From assembly GCA_006503475.1 (NCBI GenBank), contig RSEH01000071.1, forward strand, positions 1 through 64,000: a DNA stretch of 64,000 bases. Reading direction: 5' to 3'. Of the stretch, positions 18,846 through 28,261 are shown in pieces. Within the stretch, counting starts at the first letter, position 1. Each line of letters begins with the position of its first letter. This DNA comes from Stentor roeselii (Eukaryota; Ciliophora; Heterotrichea; Heterotrichida; Stentoridae). The notes beneath the pieces were generated by a model. That model was not told the origin of the DNA. It worked only from the letters and a program-made list of their open reading frames with translations, and searched no databases. Both the position numbers and the translations under genes were made by a program.

Positions 18846-20456
18846 CTAATTCCAAAGTACTAACCCTCCAACTGAGTCCACACTAGCCATCTGATTCTCC
18901 CTAGGTCTCCAAGCAACTGCAGTGACAGGGTTCGAATGTCCTCTATCCAAAATCTCCTCTATCTTCCCACTACTCGCATTCCAAACGAACACCTGCCCTC
19001 GATTTCCGCCAGCACATACAAGACTCGAGTCAAAACTCCAGCAGATTTTCGAAAAGTTCCCGGAATTAATATAATTCTTATGCTCAAGCGAGGCGATTTT
19101 CCTATTCATGGCCACATCCACAATGCTGATATGATCATCTTTCCCCGAAAGCGCTACAAAATTTCCATTCGGTGAAAAGGCGCAGCTAGTAAAAGGAACT
19201 TGACTGATTTCCAGGTCTTGAACAATCTGCCCTGACTTCGGACTCCAAAGTCTCAAATGTCCATCATGATGACAACTTGCCAGGACTGAGTCTTCAACAG
19301 TCAAACTGACTCCAAAGCAGGAAGAAATGCAAGGCATTGTTTTAGTGCAAAAGCCTTTCACAACATCCCAGATCTTAATGGTGCGGTCTTGACTGCCAGT
19401 CACAGCGTCGCTCTTATTGTTGAAGAAACTTGTGGAGCAGATCTTGTTGCCGTGGCCTGTGAGGTTATGCTTGATTCTTCCAGTGTTGTAGTTCCACACG
19501 TAGGCGATGTTATCGGAACACCCTGCCAAAATCAACTCACTTCCTTGACAGATGCTTAAGTCCATTGCCGAGTGAGCCATTCCTCTCAAAGTGCTTTTTT
19601 CCTGCCCGGAGTTCGCATCCCAGACCTTCAAATAAACATCAGACCCGCCAGTGATCAGGATCGACCCAGCGTCGTTGAACTTGACACTAGTGCACTCGAT
19701 GTTATGCGCCATTATCGTGTGCACTGGACGGCCGGGGATCCTCACAGGTTTCGCATTTGCCTGAAGACCTGCAGAGTCAAAGTTCGCGATTCCAGAAGTC
19801 TTCATTTTTTCAAGTGCCTGTTCTTTTTTCAGCAAAGCTTCGTAGTACTCGTTGAGTTGGTTCATTTGGCTTATTTGCTCTTCTTTTAATTTCAGCATTC
19901 TTTCAAGAAGTTGGTTGTTTTCGTGCTGGATTTTTTCGTTTTCTTTTATAAGACCGTCAACTTTTAACTTGAGTTCCTCGTTTGACTTGGAAAGATGGTC
20001 GTTCACAGACTTCAGGTTTTTTATTAACTCGTCTTTTTCTTTTATGTCTTCTTCACATTCGTTGATTCGGGTGCTGAGTGCATCAAGTTGTCGTTGGGCT
20101 GAGTCGTTTGAATGAAGAAGACGCTCTTTTTCTTCTTTCAGGTTCAGAATGCTTGTGATTGTCTCTGACTTGTCCTTGTAAGTGTCGGTCAGGCGGGACT
20201 CTAACTCGCGAAGGCGAGTTTGAAGATCTTCGATTTGCTTCGGGTCACTTTTTGGAGATTACCCGGAAGTCTTGCGGATTATTATTGATTCTCTTTCTAA
20301 TGAGTGAGCTCGGGATTTCAGCTCGGAATGAGAGGATTGAAGGGTTTTTACTAGATAATCATTACTTGATCCTAGCAGTGATATGAATGGGGTCAGTTGA
20401 GTTGATGTTCTTTTCTTTAGGGAGATTAGTATTATGTCTTTCCAGTTTTCACTCAT
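18846..20456 (-). CDS. ATG16: Autophagy protein ATG16 (ATG16L1-like)
   Basis: Two exons (intron 20248-20262) encode 531 residues. The N-terminus MSENWKDIILISLKKR matches the short helix that binds ATG5. A long coiled coil follows at about 70-225 (dimerisation). From about 245 to the end there are seven WD40 repeats, ending ASVDSVGGLVLWN. This is the animal/protist ATG16L1 layout, not the short yeast form. ATG16 brings the ATG12-ATG5 conjugate to membranes and sets where ATG8 is lipidated. VWDANSGQEKSTLRG and IKIWDVVKGFCTKTM are typical of its propeller. It lies in tandem with CK1, 39 bases upstream. Confidence 0.88.
20248..20262 (-). other. 15-nt intron
   Basis: GTAATCTCCAAAAAG on the minus strand, phase 2 (GG|T, Gly). 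Retention would create an in-frame TAA and a 65-residue fragment. Removal joins the ATG5-binding helix to the coiled coil and WD40 domain. Confidence 0.88.
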
Positions 20457-20596
20457 TTTATTTGTGTTGAGGATAGTATATGATGTTAATAAACTTTAAA
20501 GAACTTCTATAATTTTAATTTGATCAGGGTTTTTATTTCAGTTTGAATCATCTACAAGTTCATTAAAGTCTGGATTTGAATGATTAAAGTTATTGA

Positions 20597-20839
20597 TTAT
20601 CTTTTAGAATTATCGAATTGATTTACTCCATCGCCGTCAATATCCATAGGGTTTTCTTCGATAATGACATTTTGATCTTCAACAGCACTTTTGTCCCCAA
20701 AATCACCAAACCCGATGTCCTTTTCTTGTGCTTGACTGTTGGAAATAGAACCTGAGCATTGCATGTATTCTTGAGAAAAACTTTCTTCAATTACTCCATC
20801 AACTTCTTTTCCTTTGTAAGGTCTCTTTTTCCCTTCCAT
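20597..20839 (-). CDS. Small acidic hypothetical protein
   Basis: An 80-aa protein. I chose the start MEGKKRPYKGKEVDG because TTATAAATTGCAA lies directly before it; an upstream in-frame ATG at 20881 would add a hydrophobic leader lying within the TATA-bearing sequence. After a short basic start the protein is acidic and low in complexity (EDQNVIIEENPMDIDGDG). No domain recognised. Modest confidence that it is translated. Confidence 0.45.
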   Translation of the reverse strand: MEGKKRPYKGKEVDGVIEESFSQEYMQCSGSISNSQAQEKDIGFGDFGDKSAVEDQNVIIEENPMDIDGDGVNQFDNSKR

Positions 20840-21235
20840 TTGCAATTTATAATAACTAATAAACCAAAAAAATTTAAGCATCCATCTTTTAAAGTAAAAT
20901 TTTTTGAAACAAATATTAACATGATAGTAGTTTGATCAATATCAAACTAGTTCAAACCAATCACTTGAGGAATGGAACAACTCGATCAAGATAATGATAT
21001 TTCTATATTTTCCTAACTTAAAAGTATTGATATCCAATCTCCATATGCTCTTTTCTCAATTTAATCAATCATTTCACAAAACCCCAAAACACCAAATAAT
21101 TCACATTAATTTCCCTACTTTCCTTTAAAAATAATCCTTCACTCCTCCACCCAAGCACAAAAATCCTTTGAATATTCCACAGACAAACAACCCAATCACT
21201 AAAAACATCATCAAAGTATCTATTCTCTATAATAT
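20840..21235. other. Divergent intergenic region
   Basis: About 400 AT-rich bases, ending in CTCTATAATAT directly before the HECT gene's ATG. No other feature seen. Confidence 0.5.
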
Positions 21236-23299
21236 ATGTCAAGTGCTGAAGAAAAAGCCAAAGCAAAAGCGAACTTCCAAAGAGCTCACCATCAGATGCT
21301 CCACGGTTGCTCGAACCAGAACTGCCTAAACCCTTTCTGCCACGCAAACCAGCCAAGCGACCGAGACACAAACAAGATAGCAGCCCATTTATTAACCCTT
21401 TCGAAAGAAAGTCCAAATTTTGACTTAGGATCTTCTCCAAAGTTCATCTTCTGCGAGCCTGCAAGTCTCGTGTTCTCATCAAATGATTCATTTGAAACCA
21501 CAGGGAACGAAATCCAGGCAGTCTTTTCTGACCCGCGATCATTGGGCAACTCTTTCAGAGACAGTTCCAATCGTTTGGACTGGGCAAGTGTGAAGCGTTT
21601 GTACACCCGCGCGTGCCAGTTGATCAGTTTAGGAGTGCTGAAGCCGGACTGGCTGAACCAGTGCATCAGCAGCTTCCACCAGTCGAGTTATTCCAGATTG
21701 TTTATTCCCACCAGTCTCTGCATTGTCCTGGCCTGCCCGTCCTTGTCTGACGTGGAGCAGATGGAAACGATTGAAACGATTTTTAAACTTTGTGGGCCTT
21801 TTACGTTGAGTGAACTTTCAAGGCAGATGGACTTATACCCGACTGAGCTGGTTCATCAGATCAGTTCGAATCTTCATCAGTTTATTTCGATTCAGATCAT
21901 TCAGAGCCCGGATAATAATAAAGTCAAGCCAACTTTAAGTGGACTGAATATTCTTCAGTGCTTGTTCCAGTCGAATGAGAGAAACCCCAGGGTGTCTTTC
22001 AAAGAGTTTTACAATGATGCGATCAATTCGGATGATATTGACTTTAAAACGGATTTTAAGATGTGGTATCATCATCATAGCAGAATGGTTCAGAAGAAGG
22101 ATATTCCTAAGACGTCGTTTTTCTGCTTTCCTTGGGTTTATAATGCGGATTCTAAGTCAAGGATGCTTGCTTTGGAGATTCAGGAAATCATGATCAGTGA
22201 GATTAAAGCTGCTGTTAGAAGGGATCTTGATATGAACATTTTCGTGTACTTGGAAGTTAATCGGAATAATTTGATTGAAGATACACTCATGCAGCTTACT
22301 AGTGGAGAACTCAACTTGAGGAAACCTTTGAAAGTTCATTTTATTGGAGAGGAAGGGATTGATGAGGGAGGGGTTAAGAAAGAGTTCTTTCAGCTTATTG
22401 TTAAGGAACTTTTTGACCCGAATTTCGCCATGTTTAACTACTATGATGACTGTAGGCTTTATTGGTTTAATCCTGATACTATTGACTCTGGGATCAACTT
22501 TTCACTCATTGGAAAGATTTTGGGGTTGGCGATTTATAACTCGATTATTTTAGATGTTCACCTGCCGATGGTCACCTATAAAAAAATCCTAGGTCACAAA
22601 ACCGACATAAAAGACCTTGAAGAGTTCAACCCAGATCTAGTCCGAGGCCTTCGTCACCTTCTAGCCTTCGACGGAAACGTCGAAGAAGTCTTCTGCAAAT
22701 CCTTTTACCTAGAAACAATCGCATTCGGAGAGATAGTAAAACACGAGCTGAAGCCAAACGGTGAAAACATTCCAGTAACAAACGAGAACCGCGAAGAATA
22801 CGTGAATCTATTCGTTGACTGGTGGTTAAACACAGGAATCGAGAGGATTTTCAACGAGTTCAAAAACGGTTTCCTTTCAGTCTGCGGAGGAGAAGTCCTG
22901 AGCTACTTCAAATCAGAAGAACTGGAACTAATGGTCTGTGGAAACCCAGTCCTCGACTTCAAAGAGCTAGAAAAAGTGACAAGATACGAAGGGTACCAAG
23001 CAACTTCTCAAACAGTAACTTTCAAGTAGATTATTTTCTTTTGGGAAATCGTTCACAGTTTCTCAGAAGATCAAAAAAGAAAATTTCTCTGCTTTGTGAC
23101 CGGCTCGGACCGAGCACCCATCAACGGTCTGGGACACATGGACCTCATCATTTCCAGGACTGGGGCAGAGACCAACCGTCTGATGACTGCTCACACTTGC
23201 TTCAACTACCTGCTCCTCCCCGAGTACAAAAACAAAGAAAACATGAAAAAACTCATGCTGACTGCCATTGAAAACGCTGCGGGCTTCGGTCTTCGATAA
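21236..23299 (+). CDS. HECT E3 ubiquitin ligase with AZUL domain (UBE3A/E6AP-like)
   Basis: Two exons (intron 23015-23029) encode 682 residues. The N-terminus carries an AZUL zinc finger (about 18-55: [16 protein letters not shown]), the element that in human UBE3A docks on the proteasome subunit PSMD4/RPN10. The C-terminal HECT domain (about 340-682) includes [32 protein letters not shown] and the active-site segment [14 protein letters not shown] with catalytic Cys at about 650. It accepts ubiquitin from an E2 and passes it to substrates. AZUL plus HECT identifies the UBE3A branch. The last 94 residues, including the active site, are reached only by splicing. Confidence 0.92.
23015..23029 (+). 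other. 15-nt intron
   Basis: GTAACTTTCAAGTAG, phase 0, ending in an in-frame TAG. Removal joins YQATSQT to [11 protein letters not shown], matching the HECT family. Retention would lose the catalytic cysteine. Confidence 0.92.
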
Positions 23300-23357
23300 G
23301 GTTAGTAAATACTTCTTTGAATGGTTGTGAAAAGTACAAAAATGGTAGTCATTAATA

Positions 23358-23990
23358 ATGTTCAACAGCTCAAACAATTACCCTTTACTACTTCCGGATG
23401 GCAACTGGCTCGTCGTTTGCAAAGTGAAGAACCAAAAATTCGTCCCTGTCTGCAAAGGACGACGAAAAATCAGTGAAAAAATGAACTGGACTGAGCAGGA
23501 GGACAGAAAACTTACTGAATTGATTCTGTTTAAAGGCTCGAAAAAGTGGACGGAAATCGCGAAGATTATCAACCTCGAAGTTCATAATGGACTTGAGGTT
23601 AGACTTGGGAAGAACTGTCGACAGAGATGGTTTAATTTCTTGGATCCGAGTTTAAAAAGTGCTGAATGGACGCCAGAAGAAGAAGACCTGATTTTGCAGC
23701 AACATTACAAATTAGGAAATAAATGGAGCACTATCACTCGCATGCTACCTGGGAGAACAGAGAACCAGGTAAAAAATAGGTGGAGGAGTTTGCAGAGAAA
23801 AAGGGAAAAATTAGGACAGAACTGTCATGTTCATGTGCATTGGGGTGGAGAAAGTGGAAGAGGCGAAGGGAGTGATCAGGGGACAGCTGAACCAATACTT
23901 TTGAGTTTAGATGAAAGGTTGGTTCCTACTTATTTTGACTGTCTTGACTCGCCTTCATCACTAGTTGACTTTTGTGATTTTTTACAATAG
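23358..23990 (+). CDS. R2R3-type MYB transcription factor
   Basis: A 210-aa protein with two MYB repeats. R2 is about 43-92 (NWTEQEDRKLTELILFKGSKKWTEIAKI ... CRQRWFNFLDP) with three spaced tryptophans. R3 is about 98-145 (EWTPEEEDLILQQHYKLGNKWSTITR ... VKNRWRSLQRK). R2R3 MYBs bind AACNG-like DNA through the third helix of each repeat. R2 contains a small insert (NLEVHNGLEVRLGKN) before the recognition helix. The tail (about 155-210) is glycine- and acid-rich with no motif. The target genes are unknown. Confidence 0.9.
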   Translation: MFNSSNNYPLLLPDGNWLVVCKVKNQKFVPVCKGRRKISEKMNWTEQEDRKLTELILFKGSKKWTEIAKIINLEVHNGLEVRLGKNCRQRWFNFLDPSLKSAEWTPEEEDLILQQHYKLGNKWSTITRMLPGRTENQVKNRWRSLQRKREKLGQNCHVHVHWGGESGRGEGSDQGTAEPILLSLDERLVPTYFDCLDSPSSLVDFCDFLQ

Positions 23991-24282
23991 TAGAGTATTA
24001 TAATTTGATTAGGAATTTAAAACTGGAAAAAAACACATTGATGTTTCTTTCACTGAAAATCAAGAACTGGTCTAATATTAATTAGGATGAAAGTGTTTCT
24101 CAAAGAGACTGATTATGATAATATTTTTAATATTAAGACTGAATTTCGAATTAAAAGAGGAGAGATTATTTTCAGTATTCAGAAAAATTTATCATGCTCC
24201 ATACTTTAGTCTATATTCGAGATACCATTTAACTAAAAAATCAATTTTTTAAAACTTTAAGTCCCTTTAACCAGTTCAAATA

Positions 24283-25749
24283 TTAAATTCCAAGTTCTTG
24301 CAAATGAAAAATCGACAAGCTGTGTTCTTCAGTCATTTTCAGTTTAATTTCCATAAGTCTTTCCCGGATCCTATTTACCCTGAGCTGAATACTTTCATCA
24401 AACTGCAGAAATGCGATTCTTTTAAACAAAACAATAGCAGCATGCAAAATTTCATTGTTTTCTTCGAGTACCTCAAAGCAAAGCGCGAGATTTAAAACTC
24501 TGACAACGTCCTCAACACTAAAAAGACCCTTGAAAAACCTTTTCCCAGCCCAGTCAATTAAAAAGCTTCGAGGCTGGTCCCAAATAACCTTCTGGATAAG
24601 AAAACACAACAGCTGAAAGCCTTCAAAGTTCTCAAATTTTTCCATCAACTTCAAAAACAGAGTCCAAGCTTTCAACTTTTCGTCATTACTGGGCAATAAA
24701 GCACAACAATGCAATAAGTCAACAATCATCTCGCAAGGCTTTCTATAAAAACTGAAAGATGTGAAAATCTGAGAAATTTTTAAGTTTTCTTCTAGCCCTT
24801 CAACAGAATTTTCAAGAATTTCTAAGAAAAGTGAAGAAGATCTTTCAGCGGATTTAATTGAATTCACGACCAACAACTGGAACTTCTTGCACCCAGAAAA
24901 AACTAAAGGAAACTCGAAGTGACTTAAACGAACAACTTTCGAAGAAAGAATTAAAAAAACCTCAGAATATTTTTCAGGGTTTTCAAAACTTCCTTTCCAA
25001 AAGACTTCTAAAAGAAACTCAAAGTTTCCAAAGATTTCCCTCAAAAGTTTAAGAACTTCTTCATAGTTTTTCAAATATTTCCCACATTTTTCAAAGACAA
25101 GTACCAGGTCAAGTAAAAATTTTAAAACTTGCTTCTGAGCGTTTACCTTGATCATAAAGCTTCTTTCTCTAAGACCTTCAAGTAAATCTAAAAAAATTCC
25201 AAGGCCCAAGACTTGACTGGTCTCCAAGTCATCCTGAATCATTTCAACGAAAAGATAAAGTTCCTGAAAAGCCGTTTTCAAGAATTTTTCTTCAATTTTC
25301 CTTAAAATAATCGACAAGTAAAAAGTAATAACAGTCTTAAAAACACTTTTCCCTTCACTAGAAATATCTTTAAATATCTCAAATCCAGTTTCATTAACAT
25401 TTTCCTTAATAACGACCATCAAAGTGTTAAGTTGAATAAGTAGTTCTTTAGGACTAGAGTAAAAAGCGATATTTTTCGAGAATTCAAACAAGATCTTATC
25501 AGATTTAGTTCCAAACAACAGATGAAGTTTAACCGAAGTTTCCAACAAGTCATATCCGATAGTCTTGATCAATTCAGGGTCTTCCTTCTGCAGTTCCAAA
25601 ATGCAATTAACAGACTCAACCACCATCATCCCATCAGAAACCCCAAAACTCGCAACAAGATCCTGAAAAGCATAAGCAAGGTTCATCCTCCTAAAGTCCG
25701 ACTTCTCTTCACTACGGTACTTCTGCAGCTGTTCCTTGAAAGCTTCCAT
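24283..25749 (-). CDS. Glomulin/ALF4-like helical repeat protein (copy 1)
   Basis: A 488-aa all-helical protein. The start is MEAFKEQLQKYRS, directly after a TATA-like GTGTAT and matching the start of its paralogue at 54185 (MSLEAFKDEISKYKS). The pair share SDFRRMNLAYAFQD, a DLLE-type helix near 80, FEIFK near 140 and FKTVITFY. The order of helices IGYDLLETSVKLHLLF, then FSKNIAFYSSPKELLIQLNTL, resembles human glomulin (its NPKELLLGLLELI), which binds RBX1 and restrains cullin-RING ligases. This is a pattern match at low identity; only the paralogy is certain. It lies 13 bases downstream of the ankyrin gene on the same strand. Confidence 0.6.
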   Translation of the reverse strand: MEAFKEQLQKYRSEEKSDFRRMNLAYAFQDLVASFGVSDGMMVVESVNCILELQKEDPELIKTIGYDLLETSVKLHLLFGTKSDKILFEFSKNIAFYSSPKELLIQLNTLMVVIKENVNETGFEIFKDISSEGKSVFKTVITFYLSIILRKIEEKFLKTAFQELYLFVEMIQDDLETSQVLGLGIFLDLLEGLRERSFMIKVNAQKQVLKFLLDLVLVFEKCGKYLKNYEEVLKLLREIFGNFEFLLEVFWKGSFENPEKYSEVFLILSSKVVRLSHFEFPLVFSGCKKFQLLVVNSIKSAERSSSLFLEILENSVEGLEENLKISQIFTSFSFYRKPCEMIVDLLHCCALLPSNDEKLKAWTLFLKLMEKFENFEGFQLLCFLIQKVIWDQPRSFLIDWAGKRFFKGLFSVEDVVRVLNLALCFEVLEENNEILHAAIVLFKRIAFLQFDESIQLRVNRIRERLMEIKLKMTEEHSLSIFHLQELGI

Positions 25750-25762
25750 ATACACCTTATTA

Positions 25763-26446
25763 TTAATTAAACCTCGCCAACAACTCCATCGCTTCTCTAT
25801 TCTTAGCAACTTCCGCAAAGTGCTTCACAGGCCGATTGAAAAAGTCCTCCGCGTTCGGGTCAGCGCCGAAGTTGATCAACAACTGAGCAATGGGCAGATT
25901 ATTCCGAATGACTGCCCAATGCAAAGGGGTCTTCCCGACACTGTCTCTGATGCCCACAAGAGACTTTTTCCTTTTCAGCATTTTCATGACTTTCATTTCT
26001 TTGTTCATCCGAATGGCTGAGAAAAAGTCTTTTGAGACCTGGCTCCAGTCACTTGAAGCTTGTAATAAAGAAGACTCCAGAAGAGGCTTCGGCGTCGAAA
26101 TCGACTTCTCCAAGTTGTTGATCGACTCGTAAATGCTCATCAGTTTCGAGGAGTTCGAAACGATGGGACAAACTGACTCGCGGTATGGCGAAACTGGAAT
26201 TTTCGCCTCGGAGTGACTGTTGTTTGAAAGTGAGAAGTTTATTTTAGGAAGTTTCACTGATTTTATTATTTCTTTCGCCTTTTGTAACTCGGAAATTGTT
26301 GTGACTGGGCTGAAATGCTCGAATAGCTTCTGAGAAGAGGTTTTAAGGGTTTTGACTGAGGAGGTTAAAATCGATGGCTTTGAAAAACGAGATGAGTTTA
26401 TCACGAGTGAGGAATAGACCTGAAATTTGGAATGGTCTCTTCTCAT
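25763..26446 (-). CDS. Ankyrin-repeat protein
   Basis: A 227-aa protein. I use the start MRRDHSKF at 26446; an earlier in-frame ATG would overlap the divergent TBC gene. The N-terminal 150 residues are Ser/Lys-rich and featureless. The C-terminus has ankyrin repeats: MKMLKRKKSLVGIRDSVGKT, then PLHWAVIRNNLPIAQLLINFGADPN (the canonical unit), then a degenerate last repeat to the end. It is a protein-interaction module with no known partner. It is divergent with the TBC1D23-like gene (35 bases) and followed by the glomulin-like gene after 13 bases. Confidence 0.8.
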   Translation of the reverse strand: MRRDHSKFQVYSSLVINSSRFSKPSILTSSVKTLKTSSQKLFEHFSPVTTISELQKAKEIIKSVKLPKINFSLSNNSHSEAKIPVSPYRESVCPIVSNSSKLMSIYESINNLEKSISTPKPLLESSLLQASSDWSQVSKDFFSAIRMNKEMKVMKMLKRKKSLVGIRDSVGKTPLHWAVIRNNLPIAQLLINFGADPNAEDFFNRPVKHFAEVAKNREAMELLARFN

Positions 26447-26481
26447 TATTATTATTTTGTATTGGAATATAAGGAAATATA
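26447..26481. promoter_or_regulatory. 35-bp divergent promoter
   Basis: The only space between the divergent ankyrin and TBC start codons. It contains GAATATAAGG and AAATATA, the latter directly before the plus-strand ATG; on the minus strand it ends in a run of AATAATAAT before the ATG. Confidence 0.4.
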
Positions 26482-28215
26482 ATGAATTCAAGAATGACGT
26501 GTGAAAGTTGGAAGGAACTTCTGAATATCGATGACTCTGAAGAGTTCATCGTTAAATGCGACTTAGACCTGCCGAACCAACGAGTCATTCAGGCCGACGT
26601 CGAGCGAACAAGAGTTGGAACTCTTACAGTTCAGGAAAAGGCTGACTTGGAGATGCTTTTAACTTTTTACTGTAAAGAACAAGGGATTTTGTATAAGCAA
26701 GGAATGAATGAAATCATGGCTCCTTTCTTGTTATTAGCGAGAAACAACAGAAAGTTACATTCGGTTTATTTGTTCTTCAAACAGTTCGTCCATGTGACAC
26801 TTGGAAGTATGTTTGCAGATCATGAGTTCAGACCTTTGCAAGCAATGTTCTTGATATTTCGACTACTTTTAAGGTATCACGAGCCGCGAATGTCGAATTT
26901 CATGCAAATCAACCAAGTTTCTCCAGAGTGTTACCTGACCTCTTGGCTTTTAACTGTTTTTTCCTCAAAAATAAACGACCTAGACGCGCTTTTTTCCCTC
27001 TGGAAATCACTTCTCGAAGAACAAGACCAGTTTTTTTCACTCTTCCTAAGCCTCGGACTTCTTCTTCATTTCAAAGCGGAATTCGTTTCCAGTTCTGACA
27101 TTCCTTACAAGTTAACCTCTCTTCAAATAACCGACATTGAAACTTCCTCTTCAATTCTGCAAAAAGCGAAAAAGTTAAAAAGCCAAATGCCTTACTCTTC
27201 CCTATTCCTTCTCTCGAAGTACAACATTTACGACCTGAACAACATCGACACCTTGATAATCGACTTAGAGCAACTTCTCTGTGTTCCTGTTCTTCCAAGA
27301 GAAATAATCTGCAGGTCCTTCCCCGAGAGCAAGTTTTGTTCATGCTCGAAAAATCAGTGTCTCTGGTGCGACGACCACGGAAAAGCAGTGCCTCTGATGA
27401 TTATCGACTGTCGGACGAAGGACAAGCAAGAACAAGGGATGATCCCCAACTCAGTCCTTCTTAACGCTGAGGCTTATTCGAACCCTGACGAGTGGCTCGA
27501 GTTTCCTGACCAGTTCGTTTCAATGCGCGGAGTTTATCACTTCTGCCTTTTGACCAGCTTTGAAGTTAAAGGCGGCGATTTTAGTTTTAAGGTCGTGGAA
27601 GGCAGGAAGACTGACATTGAAGACAACATGATTTTGAACCTCCTTCAGGTCTTTTTAATGAAAGGATTCCCTTTTTTAAGTGTTGTTCAAGGCGGATTCT
27701 TGAAAGTTCATGATTTGGTTAAATTGTTTGATCAGCAACTTGAGAATCATAAAGAAAACTCTTGCTTTCTTTGTGACCCTAATAGTAAAGTGACCAGAAA
27801 CTCGAAAAGCAACTCAGCAGGTGATATTGAAAAAGCGGAATTTTTTAGATCTTTTGAAGGGAAAACTAATCCTCAAGTGGAAGAAAAAGAAATGAAAGGG
27901 TCAGTTATTTTTTTCTGTCAAATTGAAATTGAACATAGGTTTCTCGACTGTTGCCTTAAAATCAGTGAAGACTGGTTTCAAGCCATTCCCAGTGAAAACA
28001 GTGAAGAAAGCATAAAGGCAAGTGTATCACTACTCAGCAATATCACAATATTAAAGAAAAACCCTCTAAACGTCAGTTTCTCTTTTCAAGACAACGTGAA
28101 TCCCGTTCTTTTACTAATGAAATCCAGAGAAGAAGTGAAAAAATGTGTAGGGCATGTCAGTACTTTTTTCCAAAAATCACTGGAAAAGAAAGAACCTGAG
28201 AAATCTTGTAAATAG
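26482..28215 (+). CDS. TBC-rhodanese protein, TBC1D23-like
   Basis: A 577-aa protein. The N-terminal half is a TBC (Rab-GAP-type) domain starting close to residue 1, with DVERTRVGT (about 39) and YKQGMNEIMAPFLLLARN (about 72-89). At about 310-420 a rhodanese-like domain follows (LMIIDCRTKDKQEQGMIPNS ... FLSVVQGGFLKVHDL). The active-site cysteine of rhodaneses is not evident. TBC plus inactive rhodanese is the arrangement of TBC1D23, an adaptor that captures endosome-derived vesicles at golgins. The C-terminal third is divergent. The cysteine cluster CSCSKNQCLWCDDH (about 290) before the rhodanese part is unusual. Confidence 0.85.
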   Translation: MNSRMTCESWKELLNIDDSEEFIVKCDLDLPNQRVIQADVERTRVGTLTVQEKADLEMLLTFYCKEQGILYKQGMNEIMAPFLLLARNNRKLHSVYLFFKQFVHVTLGSMFADHEFRPLQAMFLIFRLLLRYHEPRMSNFMQINQVSPECYLTSWLLTVFSSKINDLDALFSLWKSLLEEQDQFFSLFLSLGLLLHFKAEFVSSSDIPYKLTSLQITDIETSSSILQKAKKLKSQMPYSSLFLLSKYNIYDLNNIDTLIIDLEQLLCVPVLPREIICRSFPESKFCSCSKNQCLWCDDHGKAVPLMIIDCRTKDKQEQGMIPNSVLLNAEAYSNPDEWLEFPDQFVSMRGVYHFCLLTSFEVKGGDFSFKVVEGRKTDIEDNMILNLLQVFLMKGFPFLSVVQGGFLKVHDLVKLFDQQLENHKENSCFLCDPNSKVTRNSKSNSAGDIEKAEFFRSFEGKTNPQVEEKEMKGSVIFFCQIEIEHRFLDCCLKISEDWFQAIPSENSEESIKASVSLLSNITILKKNPLNVSFSFQDNVNPVLLLMKSREEVKKCVGHVSTFFQKSLEKKEPEKSCK

Positions 28216-28261
28216 GAAGTTTTGACTTCGGATAACATCTTCTGCTATCCGGATAATAAAA

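Noticed and set aside
22822-23271. A 149-codon open frame overlapping the end of the HECT gene.
   Set aside because: It is out of frame with the HECT domain. The 15-base intron at 23015 explains the break in the true frame.
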